From Microbispora rosea subsp. aerata (lineage in GTDB: Bacteria; Actinomycetota; Actinomycetes; Streptosporangiales; Streptosporangiaceae), in contig NZ_BMPY01000008.1 of assembly GCF_014647835.1 (NCBI RefSeq), positions 124,001 to 188,000 of the forward strand: a stretch of DNA of 64,000 bases. The letters run 5' to 3'. Made by a program: the position numbers and the translations under genes. The notes below the pieces were generated by a model. That model was not told the origin of the DNA. It searched no databases and was given only the letters and a program-made list of their open reading frames with translations. Shown here one piece after another: positions 1-9,202 of the stretch; position 1 is the first letter of the stretch; each line of letters starts with the position of its first letter.

Positions 1-1
1 C

Positions 2-2362
2 CTGACGGCGCGGGAGGACCACGCCGACGCCCTGCTGCGGCTCGGCCGCCACCAGGAGTCGCTCGACGCGCTCACCGCCCTGACCGCGGAGGCCCCGCTG
101 CGGGAACGCGCCCGGGAGCTGCTCATGCTCGCGCTCTACCGCTGCGGGCGGCAGGCGGAGGCGCTGGAGGTCTTCCACGACACCAGGCGTCTGCTCTCCG
201 AACGGCTCGGCGTCGACCCCTGCGAGTCACTGCGCCGGACCTACGAGCTCATCCTGCGCGCCGACCCCTCCCTCGGGGCGGCGCCGTCGGCGAGGGCGGT
301 CGTCTCCTCCGGGGAGGCCGTACGGCCGCGTCAGCTCCCGCGCGATCCGCAGATCTTCGTGGGGCGGACCGAGCCGCTGGTGCGCCTGCGCGCGCTGCTC
401 GCGCCCTGGGACGGCAGCCTTCCGCAGGCGGTGGTGGCCGTCACCGGCACGGCGGGAGCGGGGAAGTCCACCCTCGCCGTACGCGCCGCGCACGCGGTCA
501 GCGATCACTATCCGGACGGCCAGCTGTACCTCAACATGCTCGGGGCGACCCCGGGAGTCGGGCGGCTGAACCCCCTCGACCTGCTCGGCAGGCTGCTGCG
601 CGGTCTCGGGGTGAGCCCCACGGCGGTCCCGTCCGACCCGGACGAGGCCGCGACCATGCTCAGGGACCGCCTGGCGGGCCGGCGGACCCTGATCGTGCTG
701 GACGACGCGTCCGGCCCGGAACAGGTCCGCCCGCTGCTGGGCCTGCCGGCCGGGAACGCCCTGCTCGTGACGAGCCGGGAGTCGTTCGCGGTGGCCGACG
801 ACTGCGTCCAGATCGTGCTCGGCAGGATGCGGCGGTCGGAAGCGGTCGCCATGCTGGCGAAGCTGGTCGGCGCCGAGCGCGTCGCCGCCGAACCGGCCGT
901 CGCCGCCGAGCTCGTGGACCTGTGCGGGGGCCTGCCCCTCGCCCTCCGCCTCGCGGCGGCGCGCCTGTCGGAGAACCGCTACGCCCCGCTGTCCGACCTC
1001 GCCGCACGCCTGCGCGACGAACGGCGGGCGCTGCTCGAGCTGGAGTCGGGCGACCTCGCGGTGCGCGCCAGCCTCCAGCTCAGCTACGACGTGCTCGCGG
1101 GGAGCGGGCGCGAGCTCGACCGTACGGCGGCCGCGGCCCTGTGCCGTCTGGGCGTCCTGCGGACGCCGGACGTCACGCCGGAGGTGGTCGCGGCCCTTCT
1201 CGACGTGCCACGGGACGTGGCGGGCAGAGCGGTGGGCCGCCTGTTCCGCGCGCACCTGGCCGAACCGGGCGACCACGGCCGCTTCCGCCTGCACGACCTG
1301 GTCCGGCTGTTCGCCATGGAGCTGGCGGAGCGGCACCTGAGCGAGCGCGAGCGGGCCGAGGCGCTCGACCGCGTCGTCGGCCTGTACGGCCGGAGCGTAC
1401 GGCTCGCTCTGCGGTTGCTCGACCCCCACCGCACGCACCCTCCGCACGACTTCGCCGACTGCGAGCCGTTCACGCTCACGGAGACCGTGGACGCGCGCGA
1501 GTGGGTGGAGCGCGAACGCGCGAACATCAACGCCCTGGCGGCCCAGGCGATGGCCTCGCCGATCCCCTCCCTCGCGCGCTCCGGCGCCCACCTGGGCTTC
1601 TGCTGCCAATGGCCCTACACCTTCATCGGGCACTACAACGACATCGTGACCCTGGGCCGTCAGGCGATCGACGTGGGCGAGCGGCTCGCGGACCGGGAGA
1701 TCTCCGCCCTGGCGCAGGGACACGTCGCCCTGGGGCTGACCCCGGCGGGACGCTTCGAGGAGGCGCTCGTATATCAGCGCGCCGAGGTGGACCTGCGCCG
1801 TACGGTCGGGGATCCCTTCGCGCGGATGCGGGCCCTGGGCAACCTCGTCGTCGTGCTCAACGGGCTGCGCAGGCACGAGGAGGCGCTGCCCTCGGCACGC
1901 GAGCAGCGGAGCATCGCCAGGGAGATCGGGGCGGCGGTGGGCGAGCGGCACGCCCTCACGGGCATCGCCTCGGCGCAGTTCGGTCTCGGCCGGCTCTCCG
2001 AGGCCAGGGCGACGTGGCGCGAGCTGGAGAGGCTGGCGAGACAGGCGGGGGACGACCTGCACCGGGCAGAGGCGCTGGTCGGCCTCGCCAAGCTGCACGA
2101 GAGGCAGAACGACCCCTGGTCCGCGGCGATCGTCTACCGGAAGGTCCTCGTTCTGGGGCGCAAGGCCCACAACCGCGGCATGGAGATGAAGGGCCTGGCC
2201 AGCCTGGGGCGCGCGGAACGGCTCAAAGGCCACCCCGAGCGGGCGCGCGCGCACCTGCTGGAGTGCCTGGAGATCGCGGAGAGGCACGACGCCGGATACT
2301 GGGCGCGCCTCGCCCGCGCCGAGCTCGCCCTGCTCGACGGCGTACCCCCCGGCGACGGCTGA
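2..2362 (+). CDS. AfsR/SARP-type STAND transcriptional regulator (3' part)
   Basis: The reading frame is open from the left edge, so the N-terminus, where a SARP winged-helix domain would lie, is off the window. The first ~90 visible residues are the end of a bacterial transcriptional activation domain (BTAD), with the helical-repeat text RCGRQAEALEVFHDTRR. An NB-ARC type ATPase follows, with a P-loop (VTGTAGAGKSTLAV) and a Walker B-like LIVLDDA. The C-terminal ~350 residues are TPR-like helical repeats. In the AfsR family such proteins act as cytoplasmic switches for secondary metabolism or development. No biosynthetic target lies next to it, so its target is unknown. It converges on the PucR-type gene and shares an inverted repeat with it at the stop codons. 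Confidence 0.88.
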   Translation: MTAREDHADALLRLGRHQESLDALTALTAEAPLRERARELLMLALYRCGRQAEALEVFHDTRRLLSERLGVDPCESLRRTYELILRADPSLGAAPSARAVVSSGEAVRPRQLPRDPQIFVGRTEPLVRLRALLAPWDGSLPQAVVAVTGTAGAGKSTLAVRAAHAVSDHYPDGQLYLNMLGATPGVGRLNPLDLLGRLLRGLGVSPTAVPSDPDEAATMLRDRLAGRRTLIVLDDASGPEQVRPLLGLPAGNALLVTSRESFAVADDCVQIVLGRMRRSEAVAMLAKLVGAERVAAEPAVAAELVDLCGGLPLALRLAAARLSENRYAPLSDLAARLRDERRALLELESGDLAVRASLQLSYDVLAGSGRELDRTAAAALCRLGVLRTPDVTPEVVAALLDVPRDVAGRAVGRLFRAHLAEPGDHGRFRLHDLVRLFAMELAERHLSERERAEALDRVVGLYGRSVRLALRLLDPHRTHPPHDFADCEPFTLTETVDAREWVERERANINALAAQAMASPIPSLARSGAHLGFCCQWPYTFIGHYNDIVTLGRQAIDVGERLADREISALAQGHVALGLTPAGRFEEALVYQRAEVDLRRTVGDPFARMRALGNLVVVLNGLRRHEEALPSAREQRSIAREIGAAVGERHALTGIASAQFGLGRLSEARATWRELERLARQAGDDLHRAEALVGLAKLHERQNDPWSAAIVYRKVLVLGRKAHNRGMEMKGLASLGRAERLKGHPERARAHLLECLEIAERHDAGYWARLARAELALLDGVPPGDG

Positions 2363-2390
2363 CCCCGCGCACGGCCGGCCCGGTCAGCCG
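2356..2390. terminator. Shared inverted repeat at convergent stop codons
   Basis: CGGCTGACC (2356-2364) pairs perfectly with GGTCAGCCG (2382-2390) across a 17-nt loop. The TGA of the regulator on the + strand and the TGA of the pucR-like gene on the - strand both lie inside the stem. No T-tract follows, as is common in GC-rich actinomycete terminators. A bidirectional terminator is an inference. Confidence 0.5.
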
Positions 2391-3940
2391 GCGCGGAGGG
2401 CGAGGAAGAGGTCGACGCGGTCGGCCATGGACGACAGGTTCTTGCCGGTGAGCTCCTCGACCCGCCTGATCCGGTAGCGCACCGTGTTGACGTGTATGTG
2501 CAGCCGCTCGGCGCAGGCGTTCCACGACCCGGTGCAGTCGAGGAACGCGCCGAGCGTGCGCACCAGTTCGGCGCCGTGCCGCCGGTCGTAGTCGAACAGC
2601 GGGCCGAGCAGCCGCTCGGCGAACGACGACCGCACCTCGCCCGGCACGGTCGCCAGCAGCAGCGCGTGCGTGTAGATCTCGTCGCCGGTCACCACTCCCC
2701 CGCCGCGCGCCTCGGCCATGCGCCGGGCGTGGCCCGCCTCTTCCACCCCGCCCCGGATGGCCTGAGGCCCGGTCAGCGCGCCGCTCAGCCCGGCCGACAC
2801 CGTGATCGCGGGCAGCCCTCCGGCGAGCACCGCCGTACGGTCGCGCAGCCACGCGGCGAGGCGGTCACGGTCGCTCCAGGGGGTGCCGGGGCGCAGCGGG
2901 ACCAGCGCCACCGACGCGTCGGCGCCCGCGGCGGCCACCACCCGCCGGTCCAGCAGTTCCTCCAGCACCTGGCCGCCCAGCAGGGCGGGGTCCGGCCCGT
3001 CGGCCGCCCCGGGCCTGCTCGCCGTGGCGGTGACCACGGCGTACGGCTCGGCGGGGTCGATGCCGCACGTCCGCAGCCGGGCCGACAGCTCGGCGAGGTC
3101 TCCGCCCGCGCAGGCCAGGGCGACGAGCTGCTCGGCCAGCCGCCGCTCCACCCGGCGGCCCTCCTCCGCCCTCGTCCGCTCCATCGCGACGCACGCCGCC
3201 AGCTCGTAGCCGATCTCCACGTCGATCTCGCCCCGGCAGACCAGGGCCCAGCCGGCGGCCCGGTGCGAGCGGCCCACGGCGAACAGCGTGTACGGCCCGT
3301 CTCGGTCGGCCACGACCGGCAGGCGGACGGCGGCCAGATAGTCGCGGGCGAGCCGCACGGCCCGCTCGCCGGGCAGCGTGCCGGCGACGACCGCGCCGCA
3401 GGCGGACACGACCGCGGCGGTGATGCCGAGCTCGGCCTCGACCAGGGCGAACAGCTCGCCGAGCCCGGCGCCTTCGGCCACGGCCGTGACGATCCTGCGG
3501 TGCCGCCCGAGCGCGCCGCGCAGCTCGCCGACCTGGGCGGCGGCGACCCGCCTGCCGACGTGCTCGGTGACGTCCCCGAACGACACCTCCACGGGCACTT
3601 CGAGCAGCGGCAGCCCGCGCGCCCGGCAGGCGTCCACCAGGTCGTCGGGGACCAGGCCGAGCCGCGCGTCGCCCGCGCCGAGCGCGGCCACGCCGGCCTC
3701 GGCCAGGGCGTCCACGAACCGGAAGGAGTCCTCCGGCGACTGGCGCCACATCAGGCCGGTCAGCACCAGCTCCCCGCCCGACAGGTATCGCCGAGGATCG
3801 GGCAGGTCGGTGATGAGCACACCCTTGATCTCGCGATCCAGGTGCTCGTCGCCCGTGAGCAGGGTGAGCCGCAGGTCCGGGGCCGCGAGCAGATCATGCA
3901 ACAGCACGACAGAAGCGTATTTGGAGGTATATACAAGCAT
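2384..3940 (-). CDS. PucR family transcriptional regulator
   Basis: About 518 residues. The N-terminal ~120 residues match the purine-catabolism regulator domain (LLAAPDLRLTLLTGDEHLDR onward). The middle is GAF/GGDEF-like. The C-terminal ~60 residues are the PucR-type helix-turn-helix (NTVRYRIRRVEELTG). I chose the ATG at 3940 because a GAAGGGG ribosome-binding site precedes it and the domain begins about 12 residues later; the frame stays open further upstream but without domain support. It diverges from a xanthine dehydrogenase subunit gene 73 bp away. By analogy with PucR of Bacillus it probably senses purine or nitrogen status and controls that gene. Confidence 0.88.
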   Translation of the reverse strand: MLVYTSKYASVVLLHDLLAAPDLRLTLLTGDEHLDREIKGVLITDLPDPRRYLSGGELVLTGLMWRQSPEDSFRFVDALAEAGVAALGAGDARLGLVPDDLVDACRARGLPLLEVPVEVSFGDVTEHVGRRVAAAQVGELRGALGRHRRIVTAVAEGAGLGELFALVEAELGITAAVVSACGAVVAGTLPGERAVRLARDYLAAVRLPVVADRDGPYTLFAVGRSHRAAGWALVCRGEIDVEIGYELAACVAMERTRAEEGRRVERRLAEQLVALACAGGDLAELSARLRTCGIDPAEPYAVVTATASRPGAADGPDPALLGGQVLEELLDRRVVAAAGADASVALVPLRPGTPWSDRDRLAAWLRDRTAVLAGGLPAITVSAGLSGALTGPQAIRGGVEEAGHARRMAEARGGGVVTGDEIYTHALLLATVPGEVRSSFAERLLGPLFDYDRRHGAELVRTLGAFLDCTGSWNACAERLHIHVNTVRYRIRRVEELTGKNLSSMADRVDLFLALRAG

Positions 3941-4013
3941 CGACCCCTTCAGTCCTTGGGTTTCATCGCCGCGCCGATAGGCTCCGCCCCCGCCCGGTTG
4001 CTCTACTACGAGC

Positions 4014-6281
4014 GTGGACCAGCGGATGACGACCGACACGGTGACGAGGACGACGACGGCCGGAACGGAGCGGCGCTCGGGGATCGGCGCGAGCGCGCCG
4101 CGCCCGGACGGCACGCTGAAGGTGACCGGGGAGTTCGCGTACTCCTCCGACCTGTGGCTTGAAGGCATGCTCTGGGGCGCCACGCTGCGCAGCCCGCATC
4201 CGTCGGCGTGGATCCGCTCGATCGACGCCGGCCCCGCGCTCGCCATGCCCGGCGTGTTCGCCGTGCTGACCCACAAGGACGTGCCCGGGGAGAAGTTCTA
4301 CGGGCTGGAGCGCCGCGACCAGCCGGTGCTCGCCATCGACCAGGTCCGCTACCAGGGCGAGCCCGTGGCGCTCGTCGCCGCCGACCACCCGGAGACCGCG
4401 CGCCGCGCCGCCGCCGCGATCGTCGTGGAGTATGAGGAGCGCGAGGCGGTGACCGATCCCCGCCGGGCCGTCTTCGACCCGTCGTGCCCCGCCGTCCACC
4501 CCGGCGGCAACGTCGTACGGCACCAGCCGGTCAGGGTGGGCGGCACGTTCGAGGCCGAGGTGGTCGTCACCGGCGAGTACGAGGTCGGCATGCAGGACCA
4601 GGCGTTCCTCGGGCCCGAGTCGGGCCTGGCCGTGCCGGCCGAGGACGGCGGGGTGGACCTGTACATCGCGACCCAGTGGCTGCACGTCGACCAAGACCAG
4701 CTCGCGCCGTGCCTGGGCCTGCCGAAGGACAAGGTGCGGCTGACGCTCGCCGGGGTCGGCGGCGCGTTCGGCGCCAGAGAGGACCTGTCCATGCAGGTCC
4801 ACGCCTGCATGCTGGCGCTGCGCACCGGCCGCCCGGTGAAGATGGTGTACGGCCGCGAGGAGTCGTTCTTCGGCCACGTCCACCGGCACCCGGCGCGGAT
4901 GCGCTACGAGCACGGCGCGACGGCCGACGGGCGGCTCGTCTACGTCAAGGCCGAGATCCTGCTCGACGGCGGCGCCTACTGCTCGTCCACCCCCGCCGTG
5001 GTGGGCAACGCCGCCTCGCTCGGCATCGGGCCGTACGAGGTGGGCAACATCCAGATCGACGCGTACGGCGTCTACACGAACAACCCGCCCTGCGGCGCGA
5101 TGCGCGGGTTCGGCGCGGTGCAGGCGTGCTTCGCGTACGAGTCGCAGATGGACCGGCTCGCGGAGGCCTGCGGGCTGTCGCCGGTCGAGATCCGCATGCG
5201 CAACGCGGTGTCGCAGGGGTCGCGCATGGCCACCGGGCAGGTCATCGACAGCCCGGCGCCGCTCGCCGACATGCTCGCCGAGCTGGCCGCGATGCCGCTG
5301 CCGCCGCCCGCCGAGGCGGACCTGCGGGCGCTGCCGGGCGGGGTCGCGCAGACCACGCACGGTGAGGGCGTGCGGCGCGGCGTGGGCTACGGCGTCGGCA
5401 TCAAGAACATCTGCTACTCCGAGGGCTTCGACGACTACTCCACCGCCCGGGTGCGGGTCGAGCTCGCCGGGGGCGAGCCGCACGTGCTCGTGCACACCGC
5501 CGCCGCCGAGGTGGGCCAGGGGCTCGTCACCGTCCAGGCGCAGATCGCGCGCACGGAGCTGGGGATCGACCACGTCACCGTCGCCCCGGCCGACACCTCG
5601 GTCGGGTCGGCCGGGTCGTCCTCGGCCTCCCGCCAGTCGTACGTCACCGGCGGGGCGGTCAAGACCGCCTGCGAGGCGGTGCGGGCACGCCTGGACGCGC
5701 TGCGGGCGGCGCACCCGGAGCTGTCGCTGGAGGAGCTGCTGGAGCGGTTCGGGCCGGTCGAGGAGACGCGGGAGTTCCGCCACCGGCGCACGTTCCCCAT
5801 GGACCCCGTCACCGGCCAGGGCGACTCGCACGTGCAGCTCGCGCTGTGCGTGCACCGGGCGGTCGTCGACGTGGACGTCGAGCTCGGCCTGGTCAAGGTC
5901 GTCGAGCTGGCCGCCGTGCAGGACGTCGGGAAGATCCTCAATCCTCTCGCCCTGGAAGGCCAGATCCACGGCGGCTCCGCCCAGGGGCTCGGCCTGGCGC
6001 TCATGGAGGAGATCCAAGTCAGGGATGGCCGGGTGCTCAACCCGTCGTTCACCGACTACCTGATCCCCACCATCCTCGACATGCCGCCCATGCGGCTGTC
6101 GATCCTGGAGAACCCCGACCCCCACGCGCCGTACGGCCTGCGGGGCGCGGGCGAACCGCCCACGCTGTCGTCGACCCCGGCGGTGGTCGCGGCGGTCCGG
6201 GCCGCGACCGGGCTGGATCTGTCCCGGGTCCCGATCAGGCCCGAGGACATCGCCCTCGTGCCCGCGTCCGCGTCCGCCTGA
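4014..6281 (+). CDS. Xanthine dehydrogenase, molybdopterin-binding subunit
   Basis: A 755-residue large subunit of the xanthine oxidase/CO-dehydrogenase family, which hydroxylates purines at a molybdenum-cytosine or molybdopterin centre. An a/b hammerhead domain occupies roughly residues 30-140. The cofactor-binding part includes GGAFGAREDLSMQ and RGFGAVQACFAYE. Near the C-terminus GLRGAGEPP carries the expected catalytic Glu (about residue 714). The start is GTG at 4014; an in-frame ATG at 4026 is possible. The FAD and [2Fe-2S] subunits normally needed for electron transfer are not adjacent, so they must be encoded elsewhere or be absent. Its divergence from a PucR-type regulator supports a purine-catabolism role. 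Confidence 0.88.
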   Translation: MDQRMTTDTVTRTTTAGTERRSGIGASAPRPDGTLKVTGEFAYSSDLWLEGMLWGATLRSPHPSAWIRSIDAGPALAMPGVFAVLTHKDVPGEKFYGLERRDQPVLAIDQVRYQGEPVALVAADHPETARRAAAAIVVEYEEREAVTDPRRAVFDPSCPAVHPGGNVVRHQPVRVGGTFEAEVVVTGEYEVGMQDQAFLGPESGLAVPAEDGGVDLYIATQWLHVDQDQLAPCLGLPKDKVRLTLAGVGGAFGAREDLSMQVHACMLALRTGRPVKMVYGREESFFGHVHRHPARMRYEHGATADGRLVYVKAEILLDGGAYCSSTPAVVGNAASLGIGPYEVGNIQIDAYGVYTNNPPCGAMRGFGAVQACFAYESQMDRLAEACGLSPVEIRMRNAVSQGSRMATGQVIDSPAPLADMLAELAAMPLPPPAEADLRALPGGVAQTTHGEGVRRGVGYGVGIKNICYSEGFDDYSTARVRVELAGGEPHVLVHTAAAEVGQGLVTVQAQIARTELGIDHVTVAPADTSVGSAGSSSASRQSYVTGGAVKTACEAVRARLDALRAAHPELSLEELLERFGPVEETREFRHRRTFPMDPVTGQGDSHVQLALCVHRAVVDVDVELGLVKVVELAAVQDVGKILNPLALEGQIHGGSAQGLGLALMEEIQVRDGRVLNPSFTDYLIPTILDMPPMRLSILENPDPHAPYGLRGAGEPPTLSSTPAVVAAVRAATGLDLSRVPIRPEDIALVPASASA

Positions 6282-6382
6282 CCGCCGCGTACGGCGCGGG
6301 GCGTGGGACGGGCGACGCGGGAGAGACGGTACGAGACGGACGGCGTGCGGCGGACGGCCCGGAGGACGGCGGGCCCGGCCGG

Positions 6383-7087
6383 TCAGTCGGCGATGTAGCC
6401 GATGGAGGTCACCTCGTAGCCACGCGCCTTCGAACCCCGCACGTGCATGAACATGCCGCCGCCCTCGTAGGAGTAGGCGCAGACGTAGCCCTTGGGCTCC
6501 GGACCGCAGCCCTGGAAGTAGTACTTCACGCCCTTCGGGTCGTACTTCGTCCGGAACAGCGTCTTGACCGCCGTGGCCGTGGCGATCTCCAGGCCCCGGT
6601 GGCGGTCGCCCTTGCGCCACGCGGCGAACAGGTGCCCGGCGGCGGCGGACGGCTTGGCGAGGTGGCGCGACTGGTACACCTTCGTGACCTTGGCACCCGA
6701 CACGATCATCAGGATCCCCTTGAGCCCGCCCGGCACGCGCACGCCGGTGTGGACGAACCGGCAGGCGTTGCCCGAGCAGCCCGCGAACTCGTCCGGGGCG
6801 CGGAACGGGTAGGAGAAGAGCGCCGAGACCGCGCCGGCGGTGGCCAGCCGGGAGGCCGCGCGGCGGTCCCGGCGCTGCCAGGCGTCGAAGAGCTTCCCGG
6901 CGACGGTCGCCGGTGCGGCGGCGCGGGCGAACGCCCCGGCGGGAGCCTGCGCCGGGGCCCGCTGCGGGGCTTGCGCGGTGTGCGCGAGGCTCGGAGCGGC
7001 GGCGAACACGGAGGAGGGAAGGAGGAACGCGGCGGTCGCGGCCGTGGCGGCCGCGCCTCGCAACCATCGTGCTGACACGCGCCGCAC
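6383..7087 (-). CDS. Hypothetical secreted protein
   Basis: 234 residues starting with GTG. An Arg-rich N-terminus, a hydrophobic core and a likely signal-peptidase site near SVFA-AAPS indicate export. The mature part appears to be a tandem duplication of a ~75-residue module: two segments run 'FDAWQRRDRRAASRLATA...' and 'FAAWRKGDRHRGLEIATA...', each followed by a 'LF..' strand and a segment with Cys residues (FAGCSGNACRF and FQGCGPEPKGYVCAYS). The paired cysteines suggest disulfides outside the cell. I do not recognise a named family. It converges on the xanthine dehydrogenase gene with 100 bp between stops. Confidence 0.7.
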   Translation of the reverse strand: MRRVSARWLRGAAATAATAAFLLPSSVFAAAPSLAHTAQAPQRAPAQAPAGAFARAAAPATVAGKLFDAWQRRDRRAASRLATAGAVSALFSYPFRAPDEFAGCSGNACRFVHTGVRVPGGLKGILMIVSGAKVTKVYQSRHLAKPSAAAGHLFAAWRKGDRHRGLEIATATAVKTLFRTKYDPKGVKYYFQGCGPEPKGYVCAYSYEGGGMFMHVRGSKARGYEVTSIGYIAD

Positions 7088-7244
7088 GCTATCGGGATCT
7101 ACTTGCGCCCGGCTTTAGCTCGGCTTGCACACCAGCCGTCGCCGGAGCTTCCTACAGGCTCTCCACCGCCCGGCCGGGCTTCGTCTTCCCGGCACAGGTG
7201 ACCGGTCATCCCGTAGATCACGACGAGCTTGTTTCGTCGCCGAC

Positions 7245-7288
7245 GCCTGGGCCGGTGTGAAAGCCGCAAGCAGCGTGCGGTCCTCAGG
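7245..7288. repeat. 44-bp direct repeat, copy 1
   Basis: This 44-bp block, beginning GCCTGGGCCGGTGTGAAAGC, matches the block at 7381-7424 at 41 of 44 positions; the copies start 136 bp apart. It lies in the ~340-bp stretch 7088-7429, where I see no gene. Both copies are open in one plus-strand frame (DAWAGVKAA-SVRSSG) and in one minus-strand frame (PEDRTL-AAFTPAQA), so they may be duplicated coding debris. Confidence 0.7.
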
Positions 7289-7380
7289 CCAACCCACGGA
7301 AACCATCAACCGAGCTACGTCTCCCGGGCGACGGCGACCGACCCCGCCCCGGTCAGCGAGGCAGACCCGCCCATCACGAT

Positions 7381-7424
7381 GCCTGGGCCGGCGTGAAAGC
7401 CGCAGACAGCGTGCGGTCCTCAGG
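7381..7424. repeat. 44-bp direct repeat, copy 2
   Basis: Second copy of the 7245-7288 repeat, with three substitutions. It ends 5 bp before the stop codon of the minus-strand repeat-rich membrane protein at 7430, so it sits in that gene's 3' flank. Confidence 0.7.
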
Positions 7425-7429
7425 TGAAC

Positions 7430-9112
7430 TCACTGGAAGCCCTCAAGGGTGGGCTGTGTGCCTCCCGGTTGCGTCCCGCCGCCGACTTGTGTCCCGCCAC
7501 CAGGCTGCGTTCCCCCCTGCTGGGTGCCGTCCGGCTGACGCTCGTACACGGTCCCGCCCGGCTGGGTGCCGCCTGGCTGGCCGCCGTTGTTCACCGTCCC
7601 GCCCGGCTGGGTGCCGTCGGGCTGGGTTCCGCCGAGCTGCGTCCCGTCTGGTTGCGTGCCGCCCGGCTGCGTCCCGTCTGGTTGCGTGCCGCCCGGCTGC
7701 GTCCCGTCTGGTTGCGTGCCGCCCGGCTGGGTGCCGTCGGTGGCGGCGGGATTCGGCTGGTTCGCGGGGGCGGACCCGGTCAGCAGCGCCATGATCGCGT
7801 CGGCCTGGGCCTTGTCGAAGCCCGCGATGCCGAGGCTGTCCTGGGTGATCTCCTGGGCCACGCGCGGGGCGGCCACGACCTTCTCCCCCACGACTATGGC
7901 GAGCTGCTGTTTGACCGTCTCACGGGTGAGCGCGGCGATCTGCTCCTGGTCGGCGGGGGACAGCACGAGCCGGATCGAGTAGGTGCCGTCGTTCTCCGTC
8001 ACCTCTTCGATCTTCTGCACCGTCGTGACCGTGACCCCCGGATCGAGCAGGTAGCAGGCGGTGCCCTTGTCGTCCGGGATCGCCTCCGTTCCGGTGCAGG
8101 GGGCCGGACCCACTCCGGTGACCGGGGCGAAGTGCACGGGCGCGAGGAGGGTGCGCACGGGCGTCTGCTTGAGCGGCGGGGCATCGGGATTGCGGGTCAT
8201 CAGCACGGCGACGGCGCCGAGGACGCCGGACATGACGACCACCAGCACGAGGGCCACGACGAGGGCGATCGTCGTGCCCCTGCCCGCCCTCGGCTCCGCC
8301 GGACCGGCGGGGGCGGGCTGCCCGCCGCCCGGGTTTCCGGTCCCGTCCGCAGGCGAACCGGGCCCGCCGGAGGCGGGGGCCGTCCCGGGCCGGCCGGTCG
8401 AAGAGGGAGAAGCACCGGCTGCACCGGGCACGACAGGCCCACCGGGCCCGGCACTCTCGCCAGGCGCACCGCCCGGGCCGGCCGACGAGACAGCGGGCTC
8501 ACGCAGCTCAGCCGTCGCACCGAGCGGGCTATCGGACCCGCCGAGCCCGGCACTCTCACCAGGCGCACCACCCGGGCCGGCCGACGAGACAGCGGGCTCA
8601 CGCAGCTCAGCCGTCGCACCGAGCGGGCTATCGGACCCGCCGAGCCCGGCACTCTCACCAGGCGCACCACCCGGGCCGGCGGGCGGAACACCGGGGTCAC
8701 GCGACTCAGCCGTCGGACCGAACCCGCCGGGCCGGGCATCCCCGCCGGGCGTGCTACCGGCGCCGATCGGCGGGAGGCCGACCGGGTCGGTGAGCCCGGG
8801 GTCGCCGAGCGGGTCGTGAGGCGGCAGGGCATCTCTGCCTGCGGCATGACGCCCGCGGGAGCGCCCGCCGAAGCTCTCACCCGGCCCGCCGGCGGCGGCG
8901 GGCAGGACGGACGTGTCTTCCGTGGCGCCGGACCCGCTCCGCGTGTCGCCGAACCAGCCGTCCCATCCGCCGGACGTTTCGGCGGGCACGCCGCCGCGGG
9001 CCTCGGGGCCGACCGCCTTCGGCATGGGCGCCGTCTCGGCTCCCGATGTCAGGCCGCCGGGCCGCGGGCCGGGTTCCTCGTCTCCCGGCACGGGCGCGTT
9101 GTGCATTCCCAC
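7430..9112 (-). CDS. Membrane protein with SecDF P1-like domain and repeats
   Basis: 560 residues (GTG at 9112; an ATG two codons downstream is an alternative). Residues 1-275 are a cytoplasmic-looking Pro/Gly/Ser-rich region containing a 33-residue repeat unit (AGLGGSDSPLGATAELREPA) in two to three copies. One membrane helix follows (about 281-306, TTIALVVALVLVVVMSGVLG). Residues ~320-446 resemble the P1 head subdomain of SecD/SecF, with the text AIVVGEKVVAAPRVAQEIT. The C-terminal ~100 residues are GGTQPDGTQP-type decapeptide repeats encoded by 30-bp DNA repeats (7651-7740). It lacks the SecD transmembrane bundle, so it is not a secretion motor. Function unknown. Confidence 0.75.
   Translation of the reverse strand: MGMHNAPVPGDEEPGPRPGGLTSGAETAPMPKAVGPEARGGVPAETSGGWDGWFGDTRSGSGATEDTSVLPAAAGGPGESFGGRSRGRHAAGRDALPPHDPLGDPGLTDPVGLPPIGAGSTPGGDARPGGFGPTAESRDPGVPPAGPGGAPGESAGLGGSDSPLGATAELREPAVSSAGPGGAPGESAGLGGSDSPLGATAELREPAVSSAGPGGAPGESAGPGGPVVPGAAGASPSSTGRPGTAPASGGPGSPADGTGNPGGGQPAPAGPAEPRAGRGTTIALVVALVLVVVMSGVLGAVAVLMTRNPDAPPLKQTPVRTLLAPVHFAPVTGVGPAPCTGTEAIPDDKGTACYLLDPGVTVTTVQKIEEVTENDGTYSIRLVLSPADQEQIAALTRETVKQQLAIVVGEKVVAAPRVAQEITQDSLGIAGFDKAQADAIMALLTGSAPANQPNPAATDGTQPGGTQPDGTQPGGTQPDGTQPGGTQPDGTQLGGTQPDGTQPGGTVNNGGQPGGTQPGGTVYERQPDGTQQGGTQPGGGTQVGGGTQPGGTQPTLEGFQ
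7651..7740. repeat. 30-bp tandem repeat (three units) within CDS
   Basis: Units start at 7651, 7681 and 7711; the third diverges at its end. They encode alternating GGTQPDGTQP decapeptides in the C-terminal tail of the SecDF-P1-like membrane protein, and degenerate copies extend on both sides. Such repeats are prone to copy-number change. Confidence 0.8.
8451..8692. repeat. 99-bp tandem repeat within CDS
   Basis: The motif GCACTCTC recurs at 8451, 8550 and 8649, an exact 99-bp period, with almost identical sequence between. It encodes the 33-residue Gly/Ser/Pro/Glu repeat in the N-terminal half of the SecDF-P1-like protein. The third unit diverges part way. Confidence 0.85.
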
Positions 9113-9202
9113 CTCGATCCCTTACACCGCTCGCAGAGCCTACCGAGGTCTGCCAACTGCGGGTAACCGGCCGACCATGGAACGTTCAACACCCGCTTTT
9201 GT

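Noticed and set aside
227..2287. Long minus-strand frame opposite the AfsR-like gene
   Set aside because: Shadow of the NB-ARC/TPR coding frame; no domain, biased composition.
3963..7067. 1,000-codon minus-strand frame across the xanthine dehydrogenase gene
   Set aside because: Spans two opposite real genes, has no motif, and is a composition artefact.
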